Origin: SFWF01 sp045638145
GTDB lineage: Bacteria > Bacillota > Clostridia > Oscillospirales > Acutalibacteraceae
Assembly (NCBI GenBank): GCA_045638145.1
Contig: JAZUAU010000027.1
Span: 62,001 to 126,000 of the forward strand
Length of the DNA stretch: 64,000 nt
Direction of reading: 5' to 3'
Of this stretch, positions 1 to 8,079 are shown in pieces. The notes under the pieces were generated by a model. The model did not search any database. It was given only the letters and a program-made list of their open reading frames with translations, and was not told the DNA's origin. Position numbers and translations under genes: made by a program. Numbering within the stretch: position 1 is the first letter of the stretch; each line of letters starts with the position of its first letter.

Positions 1-2322
1 AACCTATTCCAAAAAGCAGTGCGCTTTAGCCATGACGGCTCGCTCGACCGTTTTGTAGAACAAAACCGCGAATATCTTGCCGAGCTTGAAAGGGAGCGTC
101 TGCTTGAGGAGGAGAGAAAAGAAGCCGAGCGCAAAAACGCCGCACTTCTTCTTCGTCCCCAAAGAGAGCGCGCCGAGAGGATGAAAAGTCTCCTCTCCTG
201 CTCGCTTAACGGCTGTATTGGTCTTACCGAAAGCGGCGAGCTTATTGCTACCTCTAATATTAACGCCGCTGCTCTAAATGCACTGAATCACACCCGCTTT
301 GTTGCCCTCTACGGCGACCTTTATGGAGTTGCCGCTGACGGCGGAATTTATAATATAGACTATCCTTATGACTTTAAAAAGATAAGCTCCTGCCCCGGAA
401 TAACGCAGTTTTACTGTGATTCTTATCATCCTGCGCTTGCCGTTGCAGAGGGTAAAATCCACATCGTTAAACAGAAGGATTTGCCTGACCATGCACTAAC
501 AGAGGCGGTGGATTTAGAAGGCATATCAAAGGTGCTTTGCGGACGCGCTAACGATAAGGACTTCATCGTAGCCCTTGACGGCGATGGTAAGGTGCATATT
601 TTGGGCGACGTGCACCCCCATATTCGCCGCGCTACCGAATGGAACAATATTAAAGATATTGCGGTAGATTCCGACACCGTTATCGGTCTTAAATCCGACG
701 GCTCGGTTGTTGGTGCGGGTATGAATAAGTACGGCGAGCTTGAGGTATCTAATTGGACCGATATCGTCGCAATTCATACAAACAACCTTTGCACAATAGG
801 AATTAAAGCCGACGGCACGGTTGTTGCTGTGGGCTGTAATGAGGATAGCGAATTAAACCTTGACGGCTGGACTAATATTATTGCGGTTGACACCCACTTC
901 GGCATAACCTACGGACTGACGGCTGATGGCAGGGTGTTCTCGGCAGGCAATGAAAATTACGGCACCAGCAGACTGGGTTACTGGAAAAACGTTGTTTCAA
1001 TTTCACGAAGCAGTCACGGACTCGTGGGCATTTTTGCCGACGGCTCTGCCGCTTACCTACCCGATGACTCAGACTGCTCTAACTCGAAAAAGGTCGACCT
1101 TTCTGCCTTCTCTTTGTTTTCGGATATTAACACTCTCAGTTTTTATGCAGACAGCGATGAATCAAAGAAAACGGCTGCCGAGGCTATAGAAAAAAGAAGC
1201 AGCTTTAGCATAGCCGGTCAGCATCGTGAGCTTCAAAAGTATAAGGATATATTTAACCTCAACTACACCCACACGGTAGCTATAAAAGAGGACGGCACGG
1301 CCGTTGCGGCAGGCGAACAGGGCGATGGCTATAAGCCTGGAGCCATTAAGGTTGGCTCTTGGAAGAATCTGAAGAAGATTTATACCGAACGCAGTGCTAC
1401 CTTCGGTCTTACCTATGACGGAAGGGTGTTGTTCGCCGGTTTTTCCACCAACCATTGTATGTCGGTTTTGTGGCATAATATTGAAAAGCTAGCCTTCGGC
1501 AGCGAAACCCTTATTGCAGGTCTTAAAAAGAACGGAACTGCCGTTGTCCTCGGTACCTATTTCAACTATTCTGATATTCCCACCTGGACCGACCTTATTG
1601 ATATTGAGTGTACCTGCGAAAACGTATTCGGACTAAAGAAGGACGGCACAGTGGTCAGCGCACTTAAAAACTATCCCGAAGTCGCAGAATGGCGGGACAT
1701 TGTTGCAATCGCCTGCGGCGGCGAGCATATAATCGGACTCAAAAAGGATGGTACGGTAGTTGCGGCGGGAGATAACTCCGAAGGTCAGTGCAACGTAGGA
1801 TCTTGGCGCAATGTTATCGCTATTTACACCACCACAAGCGCCAAGGATAAAATCTACAGCAAACGCTCCTACGCTCTTACAGTTGACGGCAGATTCCTTT
1901 CGACCGACATTTATGCCGAAAGCTCAAGAGATGATATCGTTGATATGACGGTTTGGCAGAGTGATGTTGTCCTCATCCACGCTGACGGCACCGTTTCATT
2001 TGCAAGAGGCGGTAGATATGATACCTTTAAGCCCGCCGAGTGGTATGATATAGTAAGGGTCTGCATGGGACATATGTCTATCGTCGGTCTGCGTAAGGAC
2101 GGCAGCTGCGTTTGGGCATATAACTCCACATACTATACATACGGCAACTGCGATATTGGCGGCTGGAAGATCCTTCCCCCAAAAGAAGGCACCTTTAAGG
2201 AGGTATTCTTTGATGAAGAGGGCGATTGGAAAAAACGTGGTCTTTGCAGACATTGCGGCGGCCACTTTAAGGGCCTCTTCACTAAAAAGTGCCTGTCCTG
2301 TGGAAGAGAAAAGGACTATTAA
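1..2322 (+). CDS. RCC1-like repeat protein with C-terminal zinc ribbon (5' end outside window)
   Basis: The reading frame is open to base 1, so the true start probably lies upstream; a GTG at 19 is the first possible start inside the window. The first ~60 residues are charged and helical (coiled-coil-like). The rest is a long run of RCC1-type blades with recurring GLKxDGTVVAxG and W(T/R/K)(D/N)I(V/I)AI units, expected to fold as beta-propellers. The last 30 residues hold a four-cysteine zinc ribbon (CRHCGG...CLSCG). No signal peptide is visible, so it is probably cytoplasmic. RCC1 repeats usually mediate protein contacts; the partner is unknown. A terminator follows. Confidence 0.75.
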   Translation, partial: NLFQKAVRFSHDGSLDRFVEQNREYLAELERERLLEEERKEAERKNAALLLRPQRERAERMKSLLSCSLNGCIGLTESGELIATSNINAAALNALNHTRFVALYGDLYGVAADGGIYNIDYPYDFKKISSCPGITQFYCDSYHPALAVAEGKIHIVKQKDLPDHALTEAVDLEGISKVLCGRANDKDFIVALDGDGKVHILGDVHPHIRRATEWNNIKDIAVDSDTVIGLKSDGSVVGAGMNKYGELEVSNWTDIVAIHTNNLCTIGIKADGTVVAVGCNEDSELNLDGWTNIIAVDTHFGITYGLTADGRVFSAGNENYGTSRLGYWKNVVSISRSSHGLVGIFADGSAAYLPDDSDCSNSKKVDLSAFSLFSDINTLSFYADSDESKKTAAEAIEKRSSFSIAGQHRELQKYKDIFNLNYTHTVAIKEDGTAVAAGEQGDGYKPGAIKVGSWKNLKKIYTERSATFGLTYDGRVLFAGFSTNHCMSVLWHNIEKLAFGSETLIAGLKKNGTAVVLGTYFNYSDIPTWTDLIDIECTCENVFGLKKDGTVVSALKNYPEVAEWRDIVAIACGGEHIIGLKKDGTVVAAGDNSEGQCNVGSWRNVIAIYTTTSAKDKIYSKRSYALTVDGRFLSTDIYAESSRDDIVDMTVWQSDVVLIHADGTVSFARGGRYDTFKPAEWYDIVRVCMGHMSIVGLRKDGSCVWAYNSTYYTYGNCDIGGWKILPPKEGTFKEVFFDEEGDWKKRGLCRHCGGHFKGLFTKKCLSCGREKDY

Positions 2323-2329
2323 AAGTAAG

Positions 2330-2362
2330 AGAGATTCGGATTTACTCCGAATCTCTTTTTTC
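2330..2362. terminator. Bidirectional intrinsic terminator
   Basis: An 11-bp perfect stem (AGAGATTCGGA / TCCGAATCTCT) with a 5-base loop is followed by a T-rich run. It lies between the convergent RCC1-like gene and sdpI and overlaps the sdpI stop. Confidence 0.85.
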
Positions 2363-2992
2363 TTTTTTATAGAAGAGGTATGAATAAACCGTTGGGACTG
2401 CTACCGTGATAAGGATTAGTGCAAGAAGCACCCAAATTGCAATTCGATTCGGCAGAAATGACGCCGCAAGCATTACAAAGCCCGAAACAAACCAAAGTCT
2501 ACCTGCAAAGCGGTGGGTCGCGTTCCAATTTTTGTCGCTGCGAAGTGTCCACGGAATCTTTATACCTATGGTACGGTTTTGTTTTGCCTTGGGCATATAG
2601 TTTCCTATAACAATGAAGATAATTCCAAATATAATTCCCATTATGACGGTAACGTCTATACCGTATCCGAGGGCGGCGGCATAGATAAAGCCGTGGACCG
2701 TAATGCTGATAACGGGGGTTATAAAATAAACGAGAGAAAACACCTTTTCATTTTGGTCGTGATTCGCCTTGTCAAGCTTTGTTGAGAATACACAGAGCAG
2801 ATGAATTGCAAGTATAAAAATCGGTGTTAAGAAAACTGCCATTCCCCTGCCGGCATAGCCGTCTACCTCGCCCGCAATATTCCAATGAAAGGGCATAGGA
2901 TCGGGTAGCTTGTTCCAAAGCAAAAGCCCTAAAAGTATTGGTGAAACGGTTAACAGCGAGGATATTATAAGCTTCAGTTTATTAATTTTCAT
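2342..2992 (-). CDS. sdpI: SdpI-family integral membrane protein
   Basis: This 216-residue protein has the DUF1648 start of the SdpI family (LPDPMPFHWNIAGEVDGY near residues 30-50) and about six membrane helices, ending with the family's IPWTLRSDKNWNATHRFAGR region. In Bacillus, SdpI is both the immunity protein against the SdpC toxin and a membrane sensor that sequesters the repressor SdpR. Here the start overlaps the end of the upstream ArsR-type gene by 11 bases, so the two are co-translated. No sdpABC toxin genes are in the window, so the role may be immunity to a foreign toxin or general envelope-stress sensing. Confidence 0.85.
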   Translation of the reverse strand: MKINKLKLIISSLLTVSPILLGLLLWNKLPDPMPFHWNIAGEVDGYAGRGMAVFLTPIFILAIHLLCVFSTKLDKANHDQNEKVFSLVYFITPVISITVHGFIYAAALGYGIDVTVIMGIIFGIIFIVIGNYMPKAKQNRTIGIKIPWTLRSDKNWNATHRFAGRLWFVSGFVMLAASFLPNRIAIWVLLALILITVAVPTVYSYLFYKKEKRDSE

Positions 2993-3257
2993 TGTCTTCT
3001 CCTTTCAGCCCCGACACGAAAAGCAATATTTCTTCAAGCACAGAGGCGTTCAGTTCATAATAAATATATTTTCCGTCTCGGCGGTCGCGTACAAGGTCGG
3101 CTTCCTTTAAAACCGACAGATGACGCGATATTGCCGCCCCCGACATAGGAAAGCGGTCACTAATCTCCCCTGCAGAGAGGCTGCCCTCTTTAAGGACCAA
3201 CAGTATTTCCCTTCTCGTTTGGTCGGCGAGGGCTTTCATTGTTTTTTGAATTCCCAT
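2982..3257 (-). CDS. sdpR: ArsR/SdpR-family winged-helix repressor
   Basis: A small winged-helix protein of 91 residues. The MKALADQTRREIL N-terminus and the recognition region around GEISDRFPMSGAAISRHLSVLKEADLV are typical of ArsR/SdpR regulators; no metal-binding CxC motif is visible. A GAGGG ribosome site sits 5 bases before the ATG at 3257, so I prefer this to the ATG at 3269, which lies upstream of that site. It overlaps sdpI. In Bacillus, SdpR represses its own operon and is captured at the membrane by SdpI; the operator found upstream fits self-repression. Confidence 0.85.
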   Translation of the reverse strand: MGIQKTMKALADQTRREILLVLKEGSLSAGEISDRFPMSGAAISRHLSVLKEADLVRDRRDGKYIYYELNASVLEEILLFVSGLKGEDNEN

Positions 3258-3266
3258 TTTATCCCT

Positions 3267-3318
3267 CATTTAACGTTTTGGTTAAATGTATTATAGCATA
3301 TAAAAATTTCTATGTAAA
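3267..3318 (-). promoter_or_regulatory. sdpRI promoter with palindromic operator
   Basis: On the minus strand there is TTTACA (3318-3313), a 17-base spacer and TATAAT (3295-3290). Directly downstream of the -10 box lies a perfect palindrome, CATTTAAC-6 bases-GTTAAATG (3267-3288). A repressor bound there would block initiation, as expected for an ArsR-type autoregulator. Confidence 0.75.
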
Positions 3319-3397
3319 GATTTTCTTAAAATCCCAAAAACGGCAAAACGGTGGCGGAATAATAGGGTGTAAACAAAAATGAAAGAGGTAAAAATTT

Positions 3398-3721
3398 ATG
3401 AAAATTATGTTTGTTATCGTTCCGCTGTTTATCGCACTTGTTTGGGGATATTTCCTTTTCCACATCATCTCGACCATAGTCGGTATTGTCCGAGGAAAAA
3501 AGAAGCGCAAGAGCAAGACCGCCCGCATCGGCCACACCCACAGAAGCTTTGGCTTTCCCCCCTCGTTTGACAGTTCCGCACATCTTCATCAGATGATGCA
3601 CGAGGATGCTATGAGAGCCCACCATCAGGCGCATAACGATGCTGTTCATATGCACAACATCGCTCACGATATGAGTATGCACGCCCACGATATGGGAATG
3701 CATATGCACAATATGTTTTAA
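3398..3721 (+). CDS. Small membrane-anchored His/Met-rich protein
   Basis: I do not recognise a family. The first ~30 residues form a hydrophobic helix, followed by a basic stop-transfer patch (GKKKRKSKTAR). From about residue 60 to the end it is extremely rich in His and Met (HQMMHEDAMRAHHQAH, then repeated HxMxMH steps), which suggests a flexible metal-binding tail (Cu, Ni or Zn) outside or under the membrane. A ribosome site (AAGAGGTA) precedes the ATG. It stands 33 bases before a lipoprotein gene, so the two may be one transcript. Confidence 0.65.
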   Translation: MKIMFVIVPLFIALVWGYFLFHIISTIVGIVRGKKKRKSKTARIGHTHRSFGFPPSFDSSAHLHQMMHEDAMRAHHQAHNDAVHMHNIAHDMSMHAHDMGMHMHNMF

Positions 3722-3754
3722 TTAAAAAATTATATTTTAAAGGAGAAATTTATT

Positions 3755-4315
3755 ATGAAAAAAATTTTAGCAATTGTTACCGCACTTATTTTAGCACTTT
3801 CCTTCGTAGGTTGTGCTTCTCAGCCTGACTCTACAGAAAAAGGCAACGACAATAGCACAGCATCATATACCGCTTCTGAAAAGGCAGATGGCGACACGGC
3901 ATCCGAGACCCTCTGCAATACCGACAACGAAGATAAAACGGAGGGTGGTGGAAACTGCGATATTCCGCCCGAGGAAAACATATTTTATAACCCCGATAAC
4001 ACAGCATACGATACAAACGCGCTTTCGGTTAAACCCGGTCGTGTCTACTGGGAGGGCGAGACCCTTGTTGCCGAATGCTTCGTGATAAACGGCTTTAATC
4101 ACAATGTTTTCGGCATAACCGTAAAGGAGCTGACCTTCTCGAACAAGGATGGAGTTATCGCCTCAGGTAGCTTTGGCGAGCTGCAGGGACTAACCCTTGC
4201 GCCCTATACCAATACGGTGTGGACCTTCCGCTTCTCGGCAAACTGCATAGAGCGTCAGGGCGCAGACCTTACCGACACCCTCACCTGCAACGCTAAAACC
4301 TCTAACTACTATTAA
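3755..4315 (+). CDS. Putative lipoprotein of unknown function
   Basis: The N-terminus is a classic lipoprotein signal (MKKI, hydrophobic core, lipobox SFVGC at about residues 16-20), followed by a Ser/Thr/Asp-rich linker to residue ~70 and a compact beta-rich domain of about 110 residues (WEGETLVAECFVINGFNHNVFGI...). That domain resembles SLAP/DUF5067-like beta-sandwich domains, but this is a guess. It has a good AAAGGAG ribosome site and is followed by a strong terminator. Confidence 0.7.
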   Translation: MKKILAIVTALILALSFVGCASQPDSTEKGNDNSTASYTASEKADGDTASETLCNTDNEDKTEGGGNCDIPPEENIFYNPDNTAYDTNALSVKPGRVYWEGETLVAECFVINGFNHNVFGITVKELTFSNKDGVIASGSFGELQGLTLAPYTNTVWTFRFSANCIERQGADLTDTLTCNAKTSNYY

Positions 4316-4323
4316 GCGGCAGA

Positions 4324-4356
4324 AACCTCGGAGCCCTACGGTTCCGAGGTTTTTTC
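4324..4356 (+). terminator. Intrinsic terminator
   Basis: A stem AACCTCGGA / TCCGAGGTT with a 10-base loop is followed by TTTTTC, just after the lipoprotein stop codon. Confidence 0.9.
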
Positions 4357-4385
4357 TTGACATTTTTCCACTTTTTGTGCAAAAT
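4357..4385 (+). promoter_or_regulatory. Probable promoter of the RNA methyltransferase gene
   Basis: TTGACA (4357-4362), a 17-base spacer and CAAAAT (4380-4385). The -35 box abuts the terminator tail. The untranslated leader would be about 110 bases. Confidence 0.5.
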
Positions 4386-4503
4386 TATACTATACCAATA
4401 CAAAATAAAATCTGCTAAATATGAGCTTGTAAAGGTCAACGTTTTGTTTGAAAAGGTTTTTTGTATGTTAAACTGGCGGCAGTAGATCGAGAGGGGAACC
4501 AAA

Positions 4504-5319
4504 ATGGCACAGATTATCAAGATTGCCGACATAAACGCAGAAGAGCTTAAGCCCTACGCCTCGCTTACCGAGGCGGAGCTTCGGCGGAGTGAGGGCATTT
4601 TTATAGCAGAGAGTGTAAAGGTTATAAAGGTTGCGCTTTCCTGCGGTTTAGAGCCCGTAAGCTTTCTTATGGAGGAGCGGCAGATAGAGGGCATCGGCAA
4701 AGAGCTTATAGAACTCTCTCCCTTAACCCCAGTATACACCGCGCCGAGAGACGTGCTTGCCTCTCTTACGGGTTTTGAGCTTACCCGAGGGCTTCTCGCG
4801 GCTATGCGCCGTCCCGAAGAAAAATCACTCGACGAGGTTTTAAAGGGTGCAAAGCGGATTGCCGTTTTAGAAAGGCTCAGCGATAGTACAAATGTTGGTG
4901 CAATTTTCAGAAACGCCGCCGCACTTGGCATAGATGCAGTTTTACTTTTTCACAACTGTGCAGAGCCCTTAAATCGCCGCACCGTACGGGTTAGTATGGG
5001 CAGTGTTTTTTTGGTGCCTTGGGCATTTTTTGATAAGGAGGGCTTTAAGGAGCCCCAGAGCACTGCAGAATATTTAAAGCAGAAGGGCTTTACCACCGCC
5101 GCGCTTGCGCTCGCGGATGACAGTATAAACGTGACCGACACCGCCCTTAAGAGCGCCGACAAGCTTGCTCTGTTTTTAGGTGCTGAAGGGGATGGTTTAA
5201 GCGCGGGGACGATTAATGCCTGCGATTACACCGTAAAAATCCCTATGTACCACAAAGTCGATTCGCTGAATGTCGCCGCTGCCGCCACGATAGCCTTTTG
5301 GGAACTGAGTGAAAAATAG
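4504..5319 (+). CDS. TrmH/SpoU-family RNA 2'-O-methyltransferase
   Basis: This 271-residue protein has an N-terminal RNA-binding substrate domain (about residues 1-105) and a C-terminal SPOUT domain. The three SpoU motifs are clear: DSTNVGAIFRNAAALG (motif 1), LALFLGAEGDGLS (motif 2) and IPMYHKVDSLNVAAAATIAFWE (motif 3). The family methylates ribose 2'-OH groups in rRNA or tRNA using S-adenosylmethionine; the exact target cannot be read from sequence. The start follows a GAGAGGGG ribosome site. It stands alone behind its own promoter. Confidence 0.88.
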   Translation: MAQIIKIADINAEELKPYASLTEAELRRSEGIFIAESVKVIKVALSCGLEPVSFLMEERQIEGIGKELIELSPLTPVYTAPRDVLASLTGFELTRGLLAAMRRPEEKSLDEVLKGAKRIAVLERLSDSTNVGAIFRNAAALGIDAVLLFHNCAEPLNRRTVRVSMGSVFLVPWAFFDKEGFKEPQSTAEYLKQKGFTTAALALADDSINVTDTALKSADKLALFLGAEGDGLSAGTINACDYTVKIPMYHKVDSLNVAAAATIAFWELSEK

Positions 5320-5369
5320 AGCGAATTATACACATAATAACCATAAGTTTTAGAATTTGGGAGTAATTT

Positions 5370-6260
5370 ATGCTGGATTTCAAATCCATAACCCCCTCTG
5401 ACCGCGCACTTTATGAAAAGTATTTGCAAAATTCGGAACGTCGGGGCTGTGAATATTCATTTTTAAACGTATTTCTGTGGGGTGAACAGCAATTCGCCCT
5501 CACTAACGGTTGCCTCATTCTGTTTTCTCGATTCGGGGACTACCTTGCATACTCCTACCCCCTGGGAAACGGGGATAGGAAATCTGCTATAGAGAAAATT
5601 ATAGAGGATGCACGAGAGCGCGGCATCGAATGCCGGCTAAACGGAGTTATGCCAACTGAAAAGGAATTTATAGAAACCACTTTCCCCAACACCTTTGAAT
5701 TTTCGACAAATCGCGACACCTACGACTATATTTACGATCTAGAGGCGCTTTCCACCCTTGCGGGTAAGAAATATCACTCAAAGCGCAACTTTATAAACCG
5801 ATTCTATGAGAATTATCCCGATTCTGTAACCGAGGAGTTGAACTCGGATAACGTTCATCTGGCTCTGAAAATGGCGGAAGAGTGGTTTTCCGAAAAGGAA
5901 GCGCTGCTCGGAGCGGACACCTTCTCACTTGAAAAGGAAGCCATAAGACGGCTCGCCACGAGCTTTGCCGAGCTTTCCCCCGAGGGGCTGCTACTCAAAA
6001 ATGGCGACGATATTCTCGCTTTTACGGTAGGCACACACTTTTATAACGATACCTTTGACGTTCATTTTGAAAAGGCGCTTCGTGACTCGGACGGCGCATA
6101 CCCCCTTATAAACCGCGAATTTGCTCGGCATATAAAAGAAAAATACCCCGAGGTAAAATTCCTTGACCGCGAGGAGGATATGGGGCTCGAGGGCCTCAGA
6201 AAAGCCAAAGAAAGCTACCGTCCCCTTTACAATTTGGAGAAATGGCGGGCAAAGCTATGA
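5370..6260 (+). CDS. DUF2156 / phosphatidylglycerol lysyltransferase C-terminal-domain protein
   Basis: The protein (296 residues) resembles the GNAT-fold C-terminal domain of MprF-type aminoacyl-phosphatidylglycerol synthases, here without the N-terminal membrane flippase. Typical features include KYHSKRNFINRFYENYPD (residues ~131-148) and a C-terminal REEDMGLEGLRKAKESYRP stretch. Soluble versions are common in Clostridia and their substrate is unknown; an aminoacyl-tRNA-dependent transfer is possible. The stop codon overlaps the start of the following acetyltransferase (ATGA), indicating an operon of two GNAT-fold enzymes. Confidence 0.8.
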   Translation: MLDFKSITPSDRALYEKYLQNSERRGCEYSFLNVFLWGEQQFALTNGCLILFSRFGDYLAYSYPLGNGDRKSAIEKIIEDARERGIECRLNGVMPTEKEFIETTFPNTFEFSTNRDTYDYIYDLEALSTLAGKKYHSKRNFINRFYENYPDSVTEELNSDNVHLALKMAEEWFSEKEALLGADTFSLEKEAIRRLATSFAELSPEGLLLKNGDDILAFTVGTHFYNDTFDVHFEKALRDSDGAYPLINREFARHIKEKYPEVKFLDREEDMGLEGLRKAKESYRPLYNLEKWRAKL

Positions 6261-7006
6261 TAGAAATTCTAAACCCCGAAATGAAAGACATTCCTCGCCT
6301 ACGCGTACTTTGGAAAGATGCTTTTTCGGATGAGGACAGCTTTTTAGACCGCTTTTTTGGTGCTGTTTTTTCGCCCGACCACACCCTTGTTTTAAAAAAT
6401 GACGGTAAAATCGTTTCTGCACTTTATATTATCGACTGTGAATTTAAGGGCAGTAAACTTGGCTATATCTACGCCGTTGCTACCGACAAGGCACACCGCT
6501 CTCAGGGCTTTGCAACAAGGCTTCTCGAGTATTCCGACAGATATATGAAATCCCACGGCTATTCTGCCGTTATTCTCCGCCCTGCGAGTGAAGAACTTTT
6601 TGGTTTTTACGAGGGTCTCGGTTATAATATAACGCTTAGCAAAGACCGTTTTGAGGTAGCAGCAGAAGGAATTTGTGAAATTAACAAAATATCCGCAGAG
6701 GAATACGCCCGAATTAGACGGGAGCTTGCACCCGACGGTGCAGTTTTGCAAAGCGGCGCGGCACTCGGTCTTTTAGATGGTAATCTTTATTGCGGTAAGG
6801 GTTTTCTGCTTGCCGCAGAGGAGAAAAACGACCTGCTTTATGCGGCAGAATTCCTCGGTGACCAAAAAATACCACCCGCTATTACTGCCTCTTTAGGTTT
6901 CCGTAAGGCATTATTCAACTGTGTGGGCAATTCAATTCCCTTCGCCCTGCTTAAAAATTATAATCTTACCGAAATACCCAATTATTTCGGACTTGCAATA
7001 GAATAA
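6257..7006 (+). CDS. GNAT-family N-acetyltransferase
   Basis: A GNAT fold is visible in the first ~130 residues: the acetyl-CoA-binding stretch IYAVATDKAHRSQGFATRLLEYSDRYMKSHGYSAVIL carries the R/Q-x-x-G-x-A loop, followed by FGFYEGLGY. The C-terminal ~110 residues resemble the sterol-carrier-like half of Eis-type acetyltransferases. I chose the ATG at 6257 because it makes an ATGA overlap with the upstream stop; the ATG at 6242 is in frame but only two bases after GGAGA. The substrate is unknown. Confidence 0.8.
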   Translation: MIEILNPEMKDIPRLRVLWKDAFSDEDSFLDRFFGAVFSPDHTLVLKNDGKIVSALYIIDCEFKGSKLGYIYAVATDKAHRSQGFATRLLEYSDRYMKSHGYSAVILRPASEELFGFYEGLGYNITLSKDRFEVAAEGICEINKISAEEYARIRRELAPDGAVLQSGAALGLLDGNLYCGKGFLLAAEEKNDLLYAAEFLGDQKIPPAITASLGFRKALFNCVGNSIPFALLKNYNLTEIPNYFGLAIE

Positions 7007-7050
7007 AAAGGTATCCGAGATTTTAACTTTCTCGAATACCTTTTCTTCTT
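7005..7050. terminator. Intrinsic terminator between convergent genes
   Basis: AAAAGGTATxCGAGA pairs with TCTCGxATACCTTTT around a 9-base loop and is followed by a T-rich run (TTTTCTTCTTTTT). It lies between the acetyltransferase and the convergent CofE-like gene. Confidence 0.8.
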
Positions 7051-7086
7051 TTTATCTCTTTTGTTCTGCGCCAATTATCAAGCCGG

Positions 7087-7899
7087 CTACTCTGCCCTTT
7101 CCTTCATAGGCACGTAGGGCTCTGCTTCTCGGTCTTTTATATCACGGATAATAATAAATGGGGTAAGCTCATCATCCTGACCTGCGGGATTATCGCGTAC
7201 AAGCTCGGCAAGGTATTCCTTATCGGTATCCCTTATATCCTCACTTGTGCCGAGGATTTCAACCGAAATATCGTTGGCATCGATTATCATAGTGGTTACG
7301 CCCTGCTCGTCAAAAATCTTCTTGCAGGCGCCGTCGGGGTCTTCGGGGTTGAGCACCGCAAGGTCGTGATAGGTTTCAAAAACCGAATGCATATAAAAGC
7401 CGTCGATTCCGGCAATGTCCTGGCCGACTATCTCATAGAAAACCCCGCGCTTGCCGAAAATTTTGCCCACTGCACCGCAAAAGGATGCCCAGAGAATAAG
7501 GGGTGCTCCCTTCATATTAATAGCAAGCTGAAGCTTGTAAGGCTCGCCCATTCCGATACCGGTATCACTGTTTTTAGTGGCAAATTTTGAAAGAGTGCGT
7601 GCAAGAAAGCCGATTTTTACGTCCTTTTTCTCGACTGTATTGTCCTGACACATAGAAACAACCTTTTCTCCGATTGCAACAATGTCTCCCTCTTCGTATA
7701 AAGGCTTTACGTATCTGCCAATAAGCTCGGATAAATTTTCGCCTCTGCCGATAAAGTGTGTGTTTACGGCATAACGTTCAAAACGCTTGCCCTCTACCTC
7801 ACGCACACCGCGGATGTAATAAACTATTCCGTCCTTTTCGCGCTTATTCTCGGCGTAGTTTTTGTTGCCGTCGTACCAGAATGCCATAAGCTTTACCAT
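7087..7899 (-). CDS. CofE-like (F420-0:gamma-glutamyl ligase superfamily) protein
   Basis: The 270-residue sequence matches the Clostridia group annotated as coenzyme F420-0:L-glutamate ligase: the YAVNTHFIGRGENLSELI start of the core, the VAIGEKVVSMCQ strand, the DTGIGMGEPYKLQLAI stretch and the C-terminal DANDISVEILG. True CofE adds glutamate to F420-0 in methanogens and actinobacteria. Nothing else in the window suggests F420 synthesis, so the real substrate is probably another acid. It has its own promoter and terminator. Confidence 0.75.
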   Translation of the reverse strand: MVKLMAFWYDGNKNYAENKREKDGIVYYIRGVREVEGKRFERYAVNTHFIGRGENLSELIGRYVKPLYEEGDIVAIGEKVVSMCQDNTVEKKDVKIGFLARTLSKFATKNSDTGIGMGEPYKLQLAINMKGAPLILWASFCGAVGKIFGKRGVFYEIVGQDIAGIDGFYMHSVFETYHDLAVLNPEDPDGACKKIFDEQGVTTMIIDANDISVEILGTSEDIRDTDKEYLAELVRDNPAGQDDELTPFIIIRDIKDREAEPYVPMKERAE

Positions 7900-7922
7900 C
7901 CTCTGTTTTAGTCTATATCTTT

Positions 7923-7950
7923 AGTATAAACCTTTTTTTTGATAAGTCAA
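7923..7950 (-). promoter_or_regulatory. Promoter of the CofE-like gene
   Basis: TTGACT (7950-7945), a 16-base spacer and TATACT (7928-7923) on the minus strand, about 25 bases before the ATG. Confidence 0.7.
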
Positions 7951-8013
7951 TAAAAGAGTTTTTAGCCGGCAAAGCAAATGGCAAAAATAACAGATTTTTG
8001 GGTGTTTTTCGTA

Positions 8014-8042
8014 TTGACAAAGAGGTAATAAATTGATACAAT
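8014..8042 (+). promoter_or_regulatory. Promoter of the yitT-like gene
   Basis: TTGACA (8014-8019), a 17-base spacer and TACAAT (8037-8042), about 38 bases before the start codon. Confidence 0.8.
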
Positions 8043-8079
8043 GAACCCAAAACAGAGCCCTTTCTGAAAGGATAAAAAA

